This document shows, piece after piece, positions 25,101-33,368 of a stretch of 50,950 bases of DNA (position 1 is its first letter; every line of letters begins with the position of its first letter). The notes below the pieces were generated by a model. The model was not told the origin of the DNA and made no database searches. It worked only from the letters and a program-made list of their open reading frames with translations. Made by a program: the position numbers and the translations under genes. Source of the stretch: a bacterium (GTDB lineage: Bacteria; RBG-13-66-14; B26-G2; WVWN01); contig DATKVX010000126.1 of assembly GCA_035529855.1 (NCBI GenBank), positions 1 through 50,950 of the forward strand, written 5' to 3'.

Positions 25101-26019
25101 GCGCGGGTGCAACGTACTGGTCGAAGTAACCTTCGTGGTAAGCGTCTCGCGCGAAGGTCTCGACGCCGTTGAGCCAAACCTTAACTGCGCCGGCCGCCGC
25201 TATCGCGACGGACGCGTCCTTCCGGGCGGGGGAATTTACCGCGACCGCCGCGTACGCGACGCATTTTTCGGCGGGCGCGAGGACCGTCGTGAAATCCAAG
25301 AAGCCGGTAGGTAGCGCCGCGGGGAGACGCCGCCAGCGTACGTCCCGGGCTTTCCCGTCGTACGTCGCCGCGAGCGAAATCCCGTTCTCCGGCGGATAAA
25401 CCTTGTCGAACCCTTCTTTGCCCTCGTTATCGAAAGGGCCTACGATTTGCCAGTCCCTAACGAAGTTGAGCGAAGATAACAGCGCTTCGGCCTCGTCGAA
25501 GTCGGCGGCGCGGTGCGCGCGGTCGAAGATAAAAAGGGTGGCCTTGGCCCTGACCGCGGGGGGTACGCCGTCGCGATTCCGGAGAGAGCGCAGCGTTTCT
25601 AGAAAGTAATCGCGGTCTTCCGTATCTTCTTCCATTACGTGGCAACGATGGAGGTATGTATAAGCCGCGGGGTGGTCGGGGGCCGCGGCTAAGAACTCGA
25701 GGTACGCCCGGAGCGCGCGGGAGTAGTCTCCGGATATCTCGAGCGACCGGCCTAAACCTTCGAGGGCCCGGGCCAGGGACGGCTCGAGAGCCAACGCTCG
25801 TTCGAAGTGCCGGCGCGCCTTTTCGTAATCGTTTTCGACGAAAAGGGCCGACCACCCGGCGTCGGTCCACGCCTCGGCCGTAGCGCCGGGCCCGGGTGTA
25901 CCGGCCAGTCTCGCGCGCTCGATTGCCGCCGCCGGGCTTTCGTATACGGCGCCGGCGCCCGCGGCCAAGGCCAGCCACGTAAATACGCACGCCGCGAAAT
26001 TTAATCTGAAGAGTTTCAT
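22156..26019 (-). CDS. Large exported TPR / DUF3857 / transglutaminase-like protein
   Basis: 1287 residues. N-terminus: signal peptide (MKLFRLNFAACVFTWLALAAGAGA). About residues 50-330 hold TPR-like repeats and a jelly-roll-like segment (ALPTGFLDFTTVLAPAEKCVAYAAVAVNSPARKD). More TPRs run to about 660 (HAQALAEAESALSFRPEDYELWRYRGTSLEELGRETPAREAYRKAV). A DUF3857 domain spans roughly 690-870 (RTVHYVVKTLTAEGAEKFRNVNVSYSPGSENVELKRTAVLKADG), followed by a transglutaminase-like domain with the Cys-His-Asp triad: C978 in HYGDCKDKATLMN, His in FNHMISYVKL, Asp in FFLDGTAEYH. This domain set occurs in Bacteroidota and relatives; function is unclear (protein cross-linking or proteolysis). Start ATG 26019 lies 20 nt after a terminator T tract, with CGAGAAG near it. 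Confidence 0.9.
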   Translation of the reverse strand: MKLFRLNFAACVFTWLALAAGAGAVYESPAAAIERARLAGTPGPGATAEAWTDAGWSALFVENDYEKARRHFERALALEPSLARALEGLGRSLEISGDYSRALRAYLEFLAAAPDHPAAYTYLHRCHVMEEDTEDRDYFLETLRSLRNRDGVPPAVRAKATLFIFDRAHRAADFDEAEALLSSLNFVRDWQIVGPFDNEGKEGFDKVYPPENGISLAATYDGKARDVRWRRLPAALPTGFLDFTTVLAPAEKCVAYAAVAVNSPARKDASVAIAAAGAVKVWLNGVETFARDAYHEGYFDQYVAPAPLLPGYNLLLVKVCGDDERWGFGARFLENGGEPLTDVTFDAGGAALAAASRVVGLSPAPYDNLDYFDRRISEGVPDAFDYYYAALAHYARADADEREEVPTKLMFAAQSMMPETADFHYYVGVTEKEESRVRASLTKTLKLAPQHNQARLALAKYFYGLERPQAALDVIDDVLSRNATFVEAEQYRAKLYWESGYAYDAARVAGEISRRLPNYPFSKMVAALFETNYGDLARATDLWRTIYDADVYSTNARDELFGLLLTRDDFEGATAVMRRALEADPYDIGARKKLTTAFDHYGLHAQALAEAESALSFRPEDYELWRYRGTSLEELGRETPAREAYRKAVTFKRNYPALENYLNYLEPASERRAVPRLDAYELLAAYPGDDVFPRDSAVWLLDDRQVEVFENGTSTRTVHYVVKTLTAEGAEKFRNVNVSYSPGSENVELKRTAVLKADGTEITANQIQEYNVFDVWSRLYYSYVNKVITMPNLSPGDTIDIEYKISQTGENLFAGYFGDFYYFGKKNSTILARYAVSVPKNQKYYFERVRGAPAPGIVRGSKTTTYVYRMENLPAIEEEPYMPASAEVLPSVQVSNFAGWNDVGRWYNGLIKDVFRSSPPAETLAAKLAADAPDDLTKLQRVYDFAVSRIRYVGLEFGIGGYRPHSPKQCLESHYGDCKDKATLMNTLYRLTGFEAYPAMIRTADLGELDYELPILGLFNHMISYVKLPDGRTFFLDGTAEYHSYRELPAGDQGIDALVIFGDRASFVRTPVLSLEENRIRTRTSFVLQPGGDAHVHRVVEYGAADAPYQRERFRVEAKRRAVIEEYWNGLYPGTKVFNEKYSDITDLAQPVRVEYDAVVKRLYDPASARVHLDAVVHKSNLLARYGKKASRRWPLILRENEKAVAELTYIIPEGYAVTALPLAKEFRSPFGILAIDVRTEGNRVSIKQELELYVQRIRPDDYAAFREFCLNVDDWENEPIIIEKVR

Positions 26020-26039
26020 CTTCTCGATACGCGGTCAAT

Positions 26040-26059
26040 AAAAACCCCGCCCCTCGGGG
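26040..26059 (-). terminator. Terminator between the 42-residue gene and the DUF3857 gene
   Basis: Minus strand: stem CCCCG/CGGGG with a 5-nt loop, directly followed by TTTTTATT. It ends 20 nt before the ATG at 26019. Confidence 0.6.
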
Positions 26060-26105
26060 CAGGGCAGCGGCGGGAGCCCCGCCAGACGCCGTGCGTAAGA
26101 CTCAC

Positions 26106-26234
26106 TTAGCGAGTTTCGGTAAAGGTGGCTTTAACGGTTCCCAGCGACCGTTCCGCTACGGTGTTGGCTACTACCAACGCCGCGAGAACCGCGAGCATTA
26201 CGATTAGTATCACGGCGGCTATTTTCTTATTCAT
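26106..26234 (-). CDS. Small single-helix membrane protein (42 residues)
   Basis: A short gene beginning MNKKIAAVILIVMLAVLAAL, with a Lys-rich start, one hydrophobic helix (about 5-24) and a polar tail. A GGAGG ribosome site lies 6 nt before ATG 26234, and a terminator follows, so it is likely real. A CCGAGG/CCTCGG hairpin overlaps the upstream edge of the ribosome site. No family recognised. It follows the GT4 gene (64-nt gap) and may be the last member of that operon; function unknown. Confidence 0.6.
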   Translation of the reverse strand: MNKKIAAVILIVMLAVLAALVVANTVAERSLGTVKATFTETR

Positions 26235-26297
26235 ACGTTACCTCCGAGGAAACCTCGGTATTAGTATCCCCAACTGCTCAGCGGTTACAATTTTATC

Positions 26298-27497
26298 CTA
26301 TTTCGACCCTTTGCGCAAGTTTTTTCGTCGTTGGACGGCCTCCCGCAGGTAACCTTCGAGGATTTCGCAATGTCGACGCCACCCGAATTTGCGCTTAACG
26401 GCCGCTTCGCCGTAACGCCCCATTTCCCGGGCGTCTTCCGCTCGGGCCAGGGCCGCCAGGCGGGCCGCGAACGCCCCCGCGTCGCCGGCGGGTACGAGGT
26501 ATCCCGAGCGCCCTTCCTCCACCATTTCGTCGAGTATCGGGTACCGGCTGGAGACGACGGGCAGGCCGCTGGCAAGGCACTCGAGCACTTTAGTAGGCGC
26601 CCAAAAAAAACCGAACTCGCGGAGCGGCGGGTAATAGGCATCGTTGAAAGGAGCGACCGCGGCGTCGGCCGCGGCCATCACGTACGGTAGCTCGCGGTGC
26701 CGGCGCCACCCCAAGAAACGGACCGCCGCCCCGACCCCGAGTTTTTTAATTTGCTCTTCCACGCGCGGCCGCTCGTCGCCGTCTCCCACGATCCAGAAAA
26801 GGGCCTCGGGTATCGCCTCCACGGCTCGAGCGATTATGGCCGGAAGGTCTCGCGCCCCCTGCCACGGTCGGAAGGACCCCACGAATAAGATAACGAACCG
26901 GTCCGTCCCGCCGCCCTTCTCCCGAAACGACAGCGCCCGCGGCGAGCCGGCCAGCGCGGACGAGAACTGGTCTTCGTTTACGCCCCAGATTATCTTCCGG
27001 GCCCTCGGCCGAGCGACCGGCCGGACGATATTGACGTTTGGGGCGCACGCGCCGTCGGCTCGAGCGAACTGCCGGTCCGCCCACCACGCCAGGATTTTAG
27101 CGCGGCGGGTGCCGGCGAGCCGCCAACGGTACGTAACCTCCTCCACGTGGGGGCCGTTCGCTTCGACGTAGTAGGGAAGGTCCTTCGCGGCGGCGAAAAG
27201 GTAACCCAGGCCGTTGAGGGTTAAGTAACGTTCCATAACGACGTCATAACGCTGCGGCCATAACCGGGCCAGTACGGGCGCGGCCCGTAAATTGCATTTG
27301 ACGCCGGCGAGCCGCGAACGTCGCCGGAATATCGAAACGCCGTCGCGCCGCTCTTGCGCGGTTAACCCGGGTGCCGCGGCGGATACCAACGTTACGTCGT
27401 GCCCTCTTCGCGCCAGGCCCCGGGCCACCTCCCAGGTGTGGACCGCGCCGGCGTGCGACGCCGGGACGTCCTCATTTGAAAAATAGAGTATCCTCAA
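26298..27497 (-). CDS. Glycosyltransferase family 4 (GT-B) protein
   Basis: 399 residues. N-terminal acceptor half: MRILYFSNEDVPASHAGAVHTWEVARGLARRGHDVTLVSA. C-terminal nucleotide-sugar half: FVILFVGSFRPWQGARDLPAII...LFWIVGDGDERPRVEEQIKKLGVGAAVRFLGWRRHRELPYVMAAADAAVAPF...APTKVLECLASGLPVVSSRYPILDEMVEEGRSGYLVPAGD, with the GT4 E-x7-E region (E in the PTKVLE segment). It is expected to add a sugar to a lipid- or polymer-linked acceptor on the cytoplasmic side. Its ATG overlaps the stop of the GT39 gene by 4 nt (ATGA), so it is the fourth gene of a coupled surface-glycan operon. Sugar specificity cannot be read. Confidence 0.93.
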   Translation of the reverse strand: MRILYFSNEDVPASHAGAVHTWEVARGLARRGHDVTLVSAAAPGLTAQERRDGVSIFRRRSRLAGVKCNLRAAPVLARLWPQRYDVVMERYLTLNGLGYLFAAAKDLPYYVEANGPHVEEVTYRWRLAGTRRAKILAWWADRQFARADGACAPNVNIVRPVARPRARKIIWGVNEDQFSSALAGSPRALSFREKGGGTDRFVILFVGSFRPWQGARDLPAIIARAVEAIPEALFWIVGDGDERPRVEEQIKKLGVGAAVRFLGWRRHRELPYVMAAADAAVAPFNDAYYPPLREFGFFWAPTKVLECLASGLPVVSSRYPILDEMVEEGRSGYLVPAGDAGAFAARLAALARAEDAREMGRYGEAAVKRKFGWRRHCEILEGYLREAVQRRKNLRKGSK

Positions 27498-29107
27498 TTC
27501 AACCTATATATATCGACCGTAGGGCCGGGTCGGCCGGCGCCGCGAAAACGCTTTACGAGGCGGCCTTCTCGCCGTACGAACGCCGGATATTCGTCGGCCC
27601 AGGGCGCCAGCGGTGCCCCGTACGCTTTGGCCTGTTCGGCGTAGAAGTCGCGGTCGTCCGGTATCGTTAATATGGCGTAAGCCGGGCGCGGCGTTTTTGT
27701 TAGGTCGCCCAACTCGGCTACGAGGAACGTGTCGTACGTTTCGTGGCCGAAGGGGTAGCCCGGGTTTTTTAACTGGTACGCGTACCTCCCGGGCGAGCCG
27801 CCGCCGGCGACGCGGTAGTATCGTACGAGCCTCGCCAGCGCGGGTTTGGACGGCCAAAGGGGCGGGCTCTCTACGTCAGGCGGAAGCGTTTCGACGACCA
27901 CCGCCGTCCCCGGCGGTATCCCGGCCGTGACCCATTTAGCCGCGGCGGTGCGCGTATCCTCGCGCCAGGCCCACGCGACGTGGCCTATGTCTAAGGCCAA
28001 CGCGATTCCGAAAAACCCCGCGACTATTACGGTTGCTATCGTTTTATATGTTTGCTTTTTTAAACTCGCGGCATCGGCGACGGCTGCGCCCGCGGCGACC
28101 GCTAAAGGCGCTACTAACGGCAGGAGGTGCCGCGGCGGCAGCGGCCTGATTAGAGTCGCGATTATGAACGGCGCCGCGGCGAACGCGATAACTAAGGAAA
28201 AACGGTCGCGGCGACGAACGAGCGATACCACGCCGGCGATGGCCAATGCTAAAAGCGGCCACCCGAAGGTTAAAGGCAGCGTCGTGCCGAAGACGTACGC
28301 CGGGGAGGGTAACCAACGCACCATCCCCGGACGACGGGCCATAAGCGCCAGGTCCGATACGAGCGTGGGCGCGTCAAGGACGGCGAAAGGACAGGCCAGT
28401 AAGAACGCCGCCCCGGCCGCCGCCGCGCCGGCGACCAACGCCTTTACTTTCTTCGCGCCGGCGTCGCCCGTAAGTAAGGCGCAGGAGATTAGCGCGGGCG
28501 CGTACAACAGCGCGTGGTATTTGGCGGCCGCGGCCAGCCCGAGTATAAACCCGGATATAACGAAGTTCCGCAGCTTCGGCTCGCGCACGAACCGCACGCC
28601 ATACGCCAGCGACGCCGTGCCGAGAGCGACCGCGGCCATATCGGGAAGAGCAATCGCGCTCGCTTTCACGGCGGCGGGTGCCAGCGCGACGAAGGCCGCG
28701 GCGGTAAAACCGGCGACCGTACCGAACGATTCTCGCGCCCAACGCCACGTCATAAAGACGGCGAGAACGCCGAAGGCCGAAGAGATGGCGCGGCCGAGAA
28801 AGTAGAAGAGGCCCGGCTCGAGCCAATAATGGTCGGCGAACGCGGCGGCGGTGGTCACTACGCCCGCCACTTTGGCGACCACGAAGTAGCAGGCGAATAC
28901 CAGGAAATTCAAATATATGACGAGGGTGCCGGGCCACGTAAAGAGCCCCGGGTTGAGTTCGCCGGCGCCGACGCGCAGAGCCCGCTCGACGACCTGGAAC
29001 TCGTCGGCTTGATAGTGGTAGGGGAGTTGAGCGGCGGCCAGCGCGAGCCTCAACGCCAGCGCCCCGCCCGCGAGCGCCCACAATGCCGCGTTAAGTTTTT
29101 TCGACAC
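27494..29107 (-). CDS. GT39-type polyprenyl-phosphate-dependent glycosyltransferase (ArnT/PMT-like)
   Basis: 537 residues, about 11-12 membrane helices over the first 420 residues, then a periplasmic C-terminal part. The first periplasmic loop contains the acidic pair typical of GT-C enzymes (PYHYQADEFQVVERAL), followed by TWPGTLVIYLNF and FYFLGRAISSAFGVLAVFMTWRWARE. The family transfers sugars from undecaprenyl-phosphate carriers to lipids, proteins or polymers outside the inner membrane. The gene overlaps the preceding YfhO-like gene by 17 nt and the following GT4 gene by 4 nt, showing translational coupling. Substrate unknown. Confidence 0.88.
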   Translation of the reverse strand: MSKKLNAALWALAGGALALRLALAAAQLPYHYQADEFQVVERALRVGAGELNPGLFTWPGTLVIYLNFLVFACYFVVAKVAGVVTTAAAFADHYWLEPGLFYFLGRAISSAFGVLAVFMTWRWARESFGTVAGFTAAAFVALAPAAVKASAIALPDMAAVALGTASLAYGVRFVREPKLRNFVISGFILGLAAAAKYHALLYAPALISCALLTGDAGAKKVKALVAGAAAAGAAFLLACPFAVLDAPTLVSDLALMARRPGMVRWLPSPAYVFGTTLPLTFGWPLLALAIAGVVSLVRRRDRFSLVIAFAAAPFIIATLIRPLPPRHLLPLVAPLAVAAGAAVADAASLKKQTYKTIATVIVAGFFGIALALDIGHVAWAWREDTRTAAAKWVTAGIPPGTAVVVETLPPDVESPPLWPSKPALARLVRYYRVAGGGSPGRYAYQLKNPGYPFGHETYDTFLVAELGDLTKTPRPAYAILTIPDDRDFYAEQAKAYGAPLAPWADEYPAFVRREGRLVKRFRGAGRPGPTVDIYRLN

Positions 29108-31493
29108 GTGCGTACTTAAGGCGGCGTAACGTCTGGACCGTTATTCCCGCTAACGCCGCGACCCAGGCCAGAAGAGATATCGCGAGGCCGACGTAGAAAT
29201 ACTTCGGCCTGTAATCGAAAGCTACGGTATGCCGGCCCGGCGGTACTACGACCGCCCGCGAGATTACGTTCGCGCGGTATATTTTCGCCGGCCGGCCGTC
29301 GACTTTCGCTTCCCAACCGGGGTAAAACAATTCATCCAGGAGCAGTAGCGACGGCCCCTCGAGGCGGCAGCGGAAGGCGAGCGGCGTACGTCGTTCCAAT
29401 AGTACCGGCGCCCCCGGCGTTTCCGCCGGCTCGAAGCCTTCGGGAGCGGCGGCGAGGACCGCTTCGCGCGCCGGCTCGAACCCGTCGCCGCGCATTAGTT
29501 CCAACGCCGCGTCGTCGTCTTCGGCCAATAAATATCCCGTTACGGCCCGGGCGCGCGGCGCCGCGAGTACGTTTGCATAGACGTAATAGGGTGGCACGTG
29601 CGCGACGGGCGCGATTCCGCCGCCGCGCCAGGGCGTTAGGCGGACGAAATACTTTATGCCGTACGCCCCGAATATTTTCGCGTCGGTAGCCGTCGGCGTT
29701 GGGAATCGGCCGCCGCCCGGCTCCGGTACCGTCGTATATAGGTCCTCTAATTTTTCGAAAACTCGAGCCGCGTAGCTCGGGCGGAGCGACGCTCGCGGAA
29801 CGAGTAAGTCGTAACCCCAAATGGCATGCGTATTTTCGTGGATAAGGCCCAACCCTAGTTGCTTATTAGGGCCGAGCGAGAAACCGCTCGAGTATACTCG
29901 CACGTCCGCCGCTCGGTAGAAGGCCGCGGCGACCGGCGGCGGTTTGTTGACCAACGCGGCCGGAACGGTCGGGTTTAACCCGGAACCGAACCGGTAGAGG
30001 TCGGCCGCAGTTATTATAATAAATACGTACGGGGCGGCGGCGGCTACGGCGCGGTTGCGGCGCGCTCCCCAGAAGACGACTACGGCGGCGCCGAGCACCG
30101 CGAATTGAAACCACGTCGCGCGGTTGCGGAGCCGGCTCGAGTTCGCCGCTCTTCGGAATATAGTCCTACTTTTATCCGCGTAATATTCCCGTACCGCTTC
30201 CACGTTCTTATATCGCGACGCCGCGACTTCGGCCTTGGCCGCCGCCGTCTTCTCGATAGCGTTTTTAAATTGGGGTAGCGTAAACCTGAAGGTCAGCACG
30301 AGAGCCGCGGCCGCTAACGTTACGCCGAGAGCGGTCGCGACGTAGGCCCGGCTGCGCGACCGTACGAAGTAGTCCAGGCCGTCGCCGGCGAACACGGCGA
30401 GGGCAAACGTCGCGTACAACAACAGCCGGCTCGGCGCGCGGAAGAAGCCGAACGGCGGTACGTATTTATAGAGGTTGAAAAGCGGCGTATAGATACCGCA
30501 GGCGAACGCCGCGGCCAGTATCCCCAAAACGACGAAGAACCAACGGCGCTTTTTCGCGACGCCGACGGCGGCCAGTAGAAGGGGAAATATGCCGACGTAG
30601 AACGCGGATTCCACGAAAGAACTGCGGCCCCAGTAATTGTCGACCTGCGCTCCGCCGAGGGGCGCGAAAGCGGGGTGGGGCGAGCGCCCGAACAAATCCG
30701 GGAGTACCAGCTGCAGGAACTGGGGGGGCCAGAAAGAGTACTCGCCGGCGCGCGTGTTCGCCGCCCGCTCGCTCAAACGCCACAGCTCGTACGTGGGCAG
30801 TAACTGGACCGCGGCGAGGGCGAGCGGCACGGCGCCGAAGCACAATATCGCGGCGGCCGCGTTTTTCCGGGGGCGTGAGTAAACGGCGGCGTAGGCCGCG
30901 GCGGCGACGACGGCGTAGCTGGCCAGTTGAAACTGGCCGGCGAGCAGCGCGAGGGCGCCGCCCATGGCCCCGCCCAGCGCGTACCTGAGGTCCCCCGTCC
31001 TCGCGAAGCGGCCGCCCAGCCAGAGCAAGGCCGGCAGCCACACGCCGTTGGTGACGATGGTATAGATGCCGAGCCGCGCGAGGAAGAAAGCGCTGAGCGC
31101 GAAAGCAGGGGCGGCGAGGGTCGCGGCCAGCCTGCTCTGGCCGAGGTCGCGACAGAGTAAGTACGTGAACGCCAGGCCGGCGTATACGTGGACCAGTAGG
31201 AACAAGTTCGAGGCGGCCACCGGCGGCAGCAGCGCGAAAAGTGAAAGCGCGAGCGGGTGGGCGAAGGCGCCCTGGCCTTCGGCGAAAAGCGGCGAGTTTA
31301 GGTGGGTGGACCAGAGTGGGAAGTACCCGCCGCGGAGAGCTCGCCCCAGCTCGAGCTGGGCGGGATAGGAGAAGGTTAACGTATCTTTCGCCGCCGGGAG
31401 GTAGGCGAGCGAGATGAGTTTGGGAAAGAATAGTACGACAAGCGCGCCGAAGAAGACGAACGGCGCGACGCGTCGAACGGTCGCTGTTTTCAC
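29091..31493 (-). CDS. YfhO-like GT-C membrane protein
   Basis: 800 residues with about 12 helices and a large C-terminal extracytoplasmic region. Family features: LPAAKDTLTFSYPAQLELGRALRGGYFPLWSTHLNSPLFAEGQGAFAHPLAL (acidic residue of the first loop and the R-G-x-x-PLW motif), FFRAPSRLLLYATFALAVFAGDGLDYF, and the C-terminal FYPGWEAKVDGRPAKIYRANVISRAVVVPPGRHTVAFDYRPKYFYVGLAISLLAW, a hallmark of YfhO proteins. In Gram-positives YfhO glycosylates lipoteichoic acid. Here a neighbouring Thr-type sulfatase-fold protein recalls the LtaS partnership, which is an inference. It overlaps its upstream neighbour by 4 nt (ATGA). Confidence 0.88.
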   Translation of the reverse strand: MKTATVRRVAPFVFFGALVVLFFPKLISLAYLPAAKDTLTFSYPAQLELGRALRGGYFPLWSTHLNSPLFAEGQGAFAHPLALSLFALLPPVAASNLFLLVHVYAGLAFTYLLCRDLGQSRLAATLAAPAFALSAFFLARLGIYTIVTNGVWLPALLWLGGRFARTGDLRYALGGAMGGALALLAGQFQLASYAVVAAAAYAAVYSRPRKNAAAAILCFGAVPLALAAVQLLPTYELWRLSERAANTRAGEYSFWPPQFLQLVLPDLFGRSPHPAFAPLGGAQVDNYWGRSSFVESAFYVGIFPLLLAAVGVAKKRRWFFVVLGILAAAFACGIYTPLFNLYKYVPPFGFFRAPSRLLLYATFALAVFAGDGLDYFVRSRSRAYVATALGVTLAAAALVLTFRFTLPQFKNAIEKTAAAKAEVAASRYKNVEAVREYYADKSRTIFRRAANSSRLRNRATWFQFAVLGAAVVVFWGARRNRAVAAAAPYVFIIITAADLYRFGSGLNPTVPAALVNKPPPVAAAFYRAADVRVYSSGFSLGPNKQLGLGLIHENTHAIWGYDLLVPRASLRPSYAARVFEKLEDLYTTVPEPGGGRFPTPTATDAKIFGAYGIKYFVRLTPWRGGGIAPVAHVPPYYVYANVLAAPRARAVTGYLLAEDDDAALELMRGDGFEPAREAVLAAAPEGFEPAETPGAPVLLERRTPLAFRCRLEGPSLLLLDELFYPGWEAKVDGRPAKIYRANVISRAVVVPPGRHTVAFDYRPKYFYVGLAISLLAWVAALAGITVQTLRRLKYARVEKT

Positions 31494-33310
31494 CGCGGGG
31501 ATTGTTTAATGTAACCCAAAGTGCGCGATTTGTCCATAGTATCCGGGTTGGCGCTGAAGGCGGGCGCCGGCACCGGTTCCACGGTCGCCCGGATAACCTC
31601 AAGCGTCGCGAGCAGTTCCGCGACGCGTTCCTGCTTTTCGGCGGCTAAGTCGTCCGTTTCGTACGGGTCCGTCTTCAGGCCGTAATATTCCACCGCACCG
31701 TTGCTATGGACTATTAATTTTTCTCCCGGTGTGACGAGCGCCTCCAACCGGCCGATAGCGTATTCACTGTCCCTACCCACTCCGGGTACGCATATACAAT
31801 AGGTCGGCGGCGGCGGCTCGGCATCCCTGAACAGCGCCCGGCCTCGCATAGAGGAGGGGACCGGTATCCCGGCGAGGTCCAGTACGGTGGGGGCGACGTC
31901 GAGGGTGGAAGCGGGCCGCGGCGTGCCGGGAAGGGGCGGCAGGTGACCGCCCAGGTCACAGAATAACAGGGGGACTTCGACCTCTTCGCGATAAAGGCGG
32001 AAGCCGTGGAACTTGGTCGCGTGCTCTTCGAACGCTTCGCCGTGGTCCCCCACGACGACGACCGTGGTCTTTTGAGCGATGCCCGTATTGTAGAGCGCCT
32101 CGATGAAGCGGCCGATTTCAGCGTCCATAAACGCTATTTCGCCGTCGTAGAGCGCGGCGATGCGGCGCGGCAGTTTCGGGCCGCCGGTGCTTGCGGCCCA
32201 GTTTTTATTTATTCTCCGTTGCAACGAGTGGTCGCTCAATCCGGGCGGCGCGAAGGCCGGGGGCGGCACGTAACGGCCTTGAGGGTCGGAATAATGGAGC
32301 CACATAAAGAAAGGCCGGCGCCGGTGCCGTTTTAGCCATTCTAACGCGGCGTCGGTGACTTCGTTCGCCGGCCTCTCGGCGTCGTCTTTGTCTTTAGCCA
32401 AAAGGGACAGTTTTTCCGCCGCCGCCGTCGGCATCAAGGGCGAGGCGTAGTATCCGTCGCGGGGAGTTAAAACGTCGTCGTAAAATTCGAATCCGCGGTC
32501 GAGGGCGGTATTGCGGGCGCAGACCGAGCTCGAGGCTACGAAGGCCGACGTGGCGTAGCCGGTACTACGGAACTGCTCGCTTAATGTCGGTACGTCGGGA
32601 CGCAGCCTCATCCCGTTTAAAATTACGCCCGTCGTTTCCGGGTAGAGCGAAGTCATTATCGTCGCGTGCGACGGCGCCGTCAAGGGCTCGAGGCACGACG
32701 CGTGTTCGAACTTGGCGCCCAGCTCGGCCAGGCGGTCGAGGTTGGGGGTCCGTGCGGCGTCGTAACCGTAACAGCCCAGTCGGTCCGCGCGCGTGGTATC
32801 GAGGGTGATAAGTACCACGTTGGCGGGGCCCGACTCCAGCGGCCGCGTTCGCTCGAAGAAGCTGAAAGCGGTGAAGGCCAACAGGACGAGAGCGGCCGCC
32901 CCCGCGAGCACGGTGGCGACTCGCTTCCGGCGGATTAAAACCGCCAAGGCCGTACCGATTAAGGGCGCGACCAAGACGCCGAGGGCCAACGCCGGGACCC
33001 AGGATAGTCCCGCCCGCGGTAAGGCGCGGTAGGCGACGTACCATAGAAAGGGCGCTGCGATCGCCGCGTAAGCGGCTGCGGTGGGTTCGGCGGAGGGGTC
33101 CCGCCGGCGTCTTATCACCCGCAAGGCCGCCGCGTAGCCCCAGAACAGGGCGGCCGTAACGGCCCACGCGACGAGGGCGTCCGCGAGGACGGTACGCCAT
33201 ACGGGCGGACGCAAAACGGCGTAGTTGCGGCCCAATTGCCAGGATGCTTCGAAGGCCGCGCCTAACGCCGCGGCCGTCAAAGTGGCGCGTAAATAGCGGA
33301 TGTTAAACAT
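31490..33310 (-). CDS. Membrane-anchored sulfatase-superfamily protein 4
   Basis: 606 residues. About four to five N-terminal helices (8-25, 40-66, 78-97, 103-126, 131-152) are followed by a sulfatase-fold domain: D171 (VVLITLDTTRADRLGCYGYDAARTPNLDRLAELGAKFEHA), nucleophile position T211 in LTAPSHATIMTSLYPETTGV, FFMWLHYSDPQGRYVPP, VVGDHGEAFEEH, and C-terminal DKSRTLGYIKQ. It is closer to mainstream arylsulfatase-like sequences than the triplet at 4841-10606, but again has Thr (and His for Arg) where sulfatases have C/S-x-P-S-R. First gene of the coupled operon with YfhO-like, GT39 and GT4. A weak AGGA site precedes ATG 33310, which lies 15 nt after a terminator T tract. Confidence 0.87.
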   Translation of the reverse strand: MFNIRYLRATLTAAALGAAFEASWQLGRNYAVLRPPVWRTVLADALVAWAVTAALFWGYAAALRVIRRRRDPSAEPTAAAYAAIAAPFLWYVAYRALPRAGLSWVPALALGVLVAPLIGTALAVLIRRKRVATVLAGAAALVLLAFTAFSFFERTRPLESGPANVVLITLDTTRADRLGCYGYDAARTPNLDRLAELGAKFEHASCLEPLTAPSHATIMTSLYPETTGVILNGMRLRPDVPTLSEQFRSTGYATSAFVASSSVCARNTALDRGFEFYDDVLTPRDGYYASPLMPTAAAEKLSLLAKDKDDAERPANEVTDAALEWLKRHRRRPFFMWLHYSDPQGRYVPPPAFAPPGLSDHSLQRRINKNWAASTGGPKLPRRIAALYDGEIAFMDAEIGRFIEALYNTGIAQKTTVVVVGDHGEAFEEHATKFHGFRLYREEVEVPLLFCDLGGHLPPLPGTPRPASTLDVAPTVLDLAGIPVPSSMRGRALFRDAEPPPPTYCICVPGVGRDSEYAIGRLEALVTPGEKLIVHSNGAVEYYGLKTDPYETDDLAAEKQERVAELLATLEVIRATVEPVPAPAFSANPDTMDKSRTLGYIKQSPR

Positions 33311-33325
33311 TTTTTATTTCCTGAT

Positions 33326-33349
33326 AAAAAAAAACCTCCCGACGGGAGG
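33326..33349 (-). terminator. Terminator/attenuator between the PH-domain gene and the glycan operon
   Basis: Minus strand: stem CCTCCC/GGGAGG with a GTC loop, then a run of nine T. It lies 20 nt after the PH-domain stop and 15 nt before the sulfatase ATG, leaving no obvious room for a separate promoter. Confidence 0.85.
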
Positions 33350-33368
33350 CGGTTTCCTTCGGCGACGG

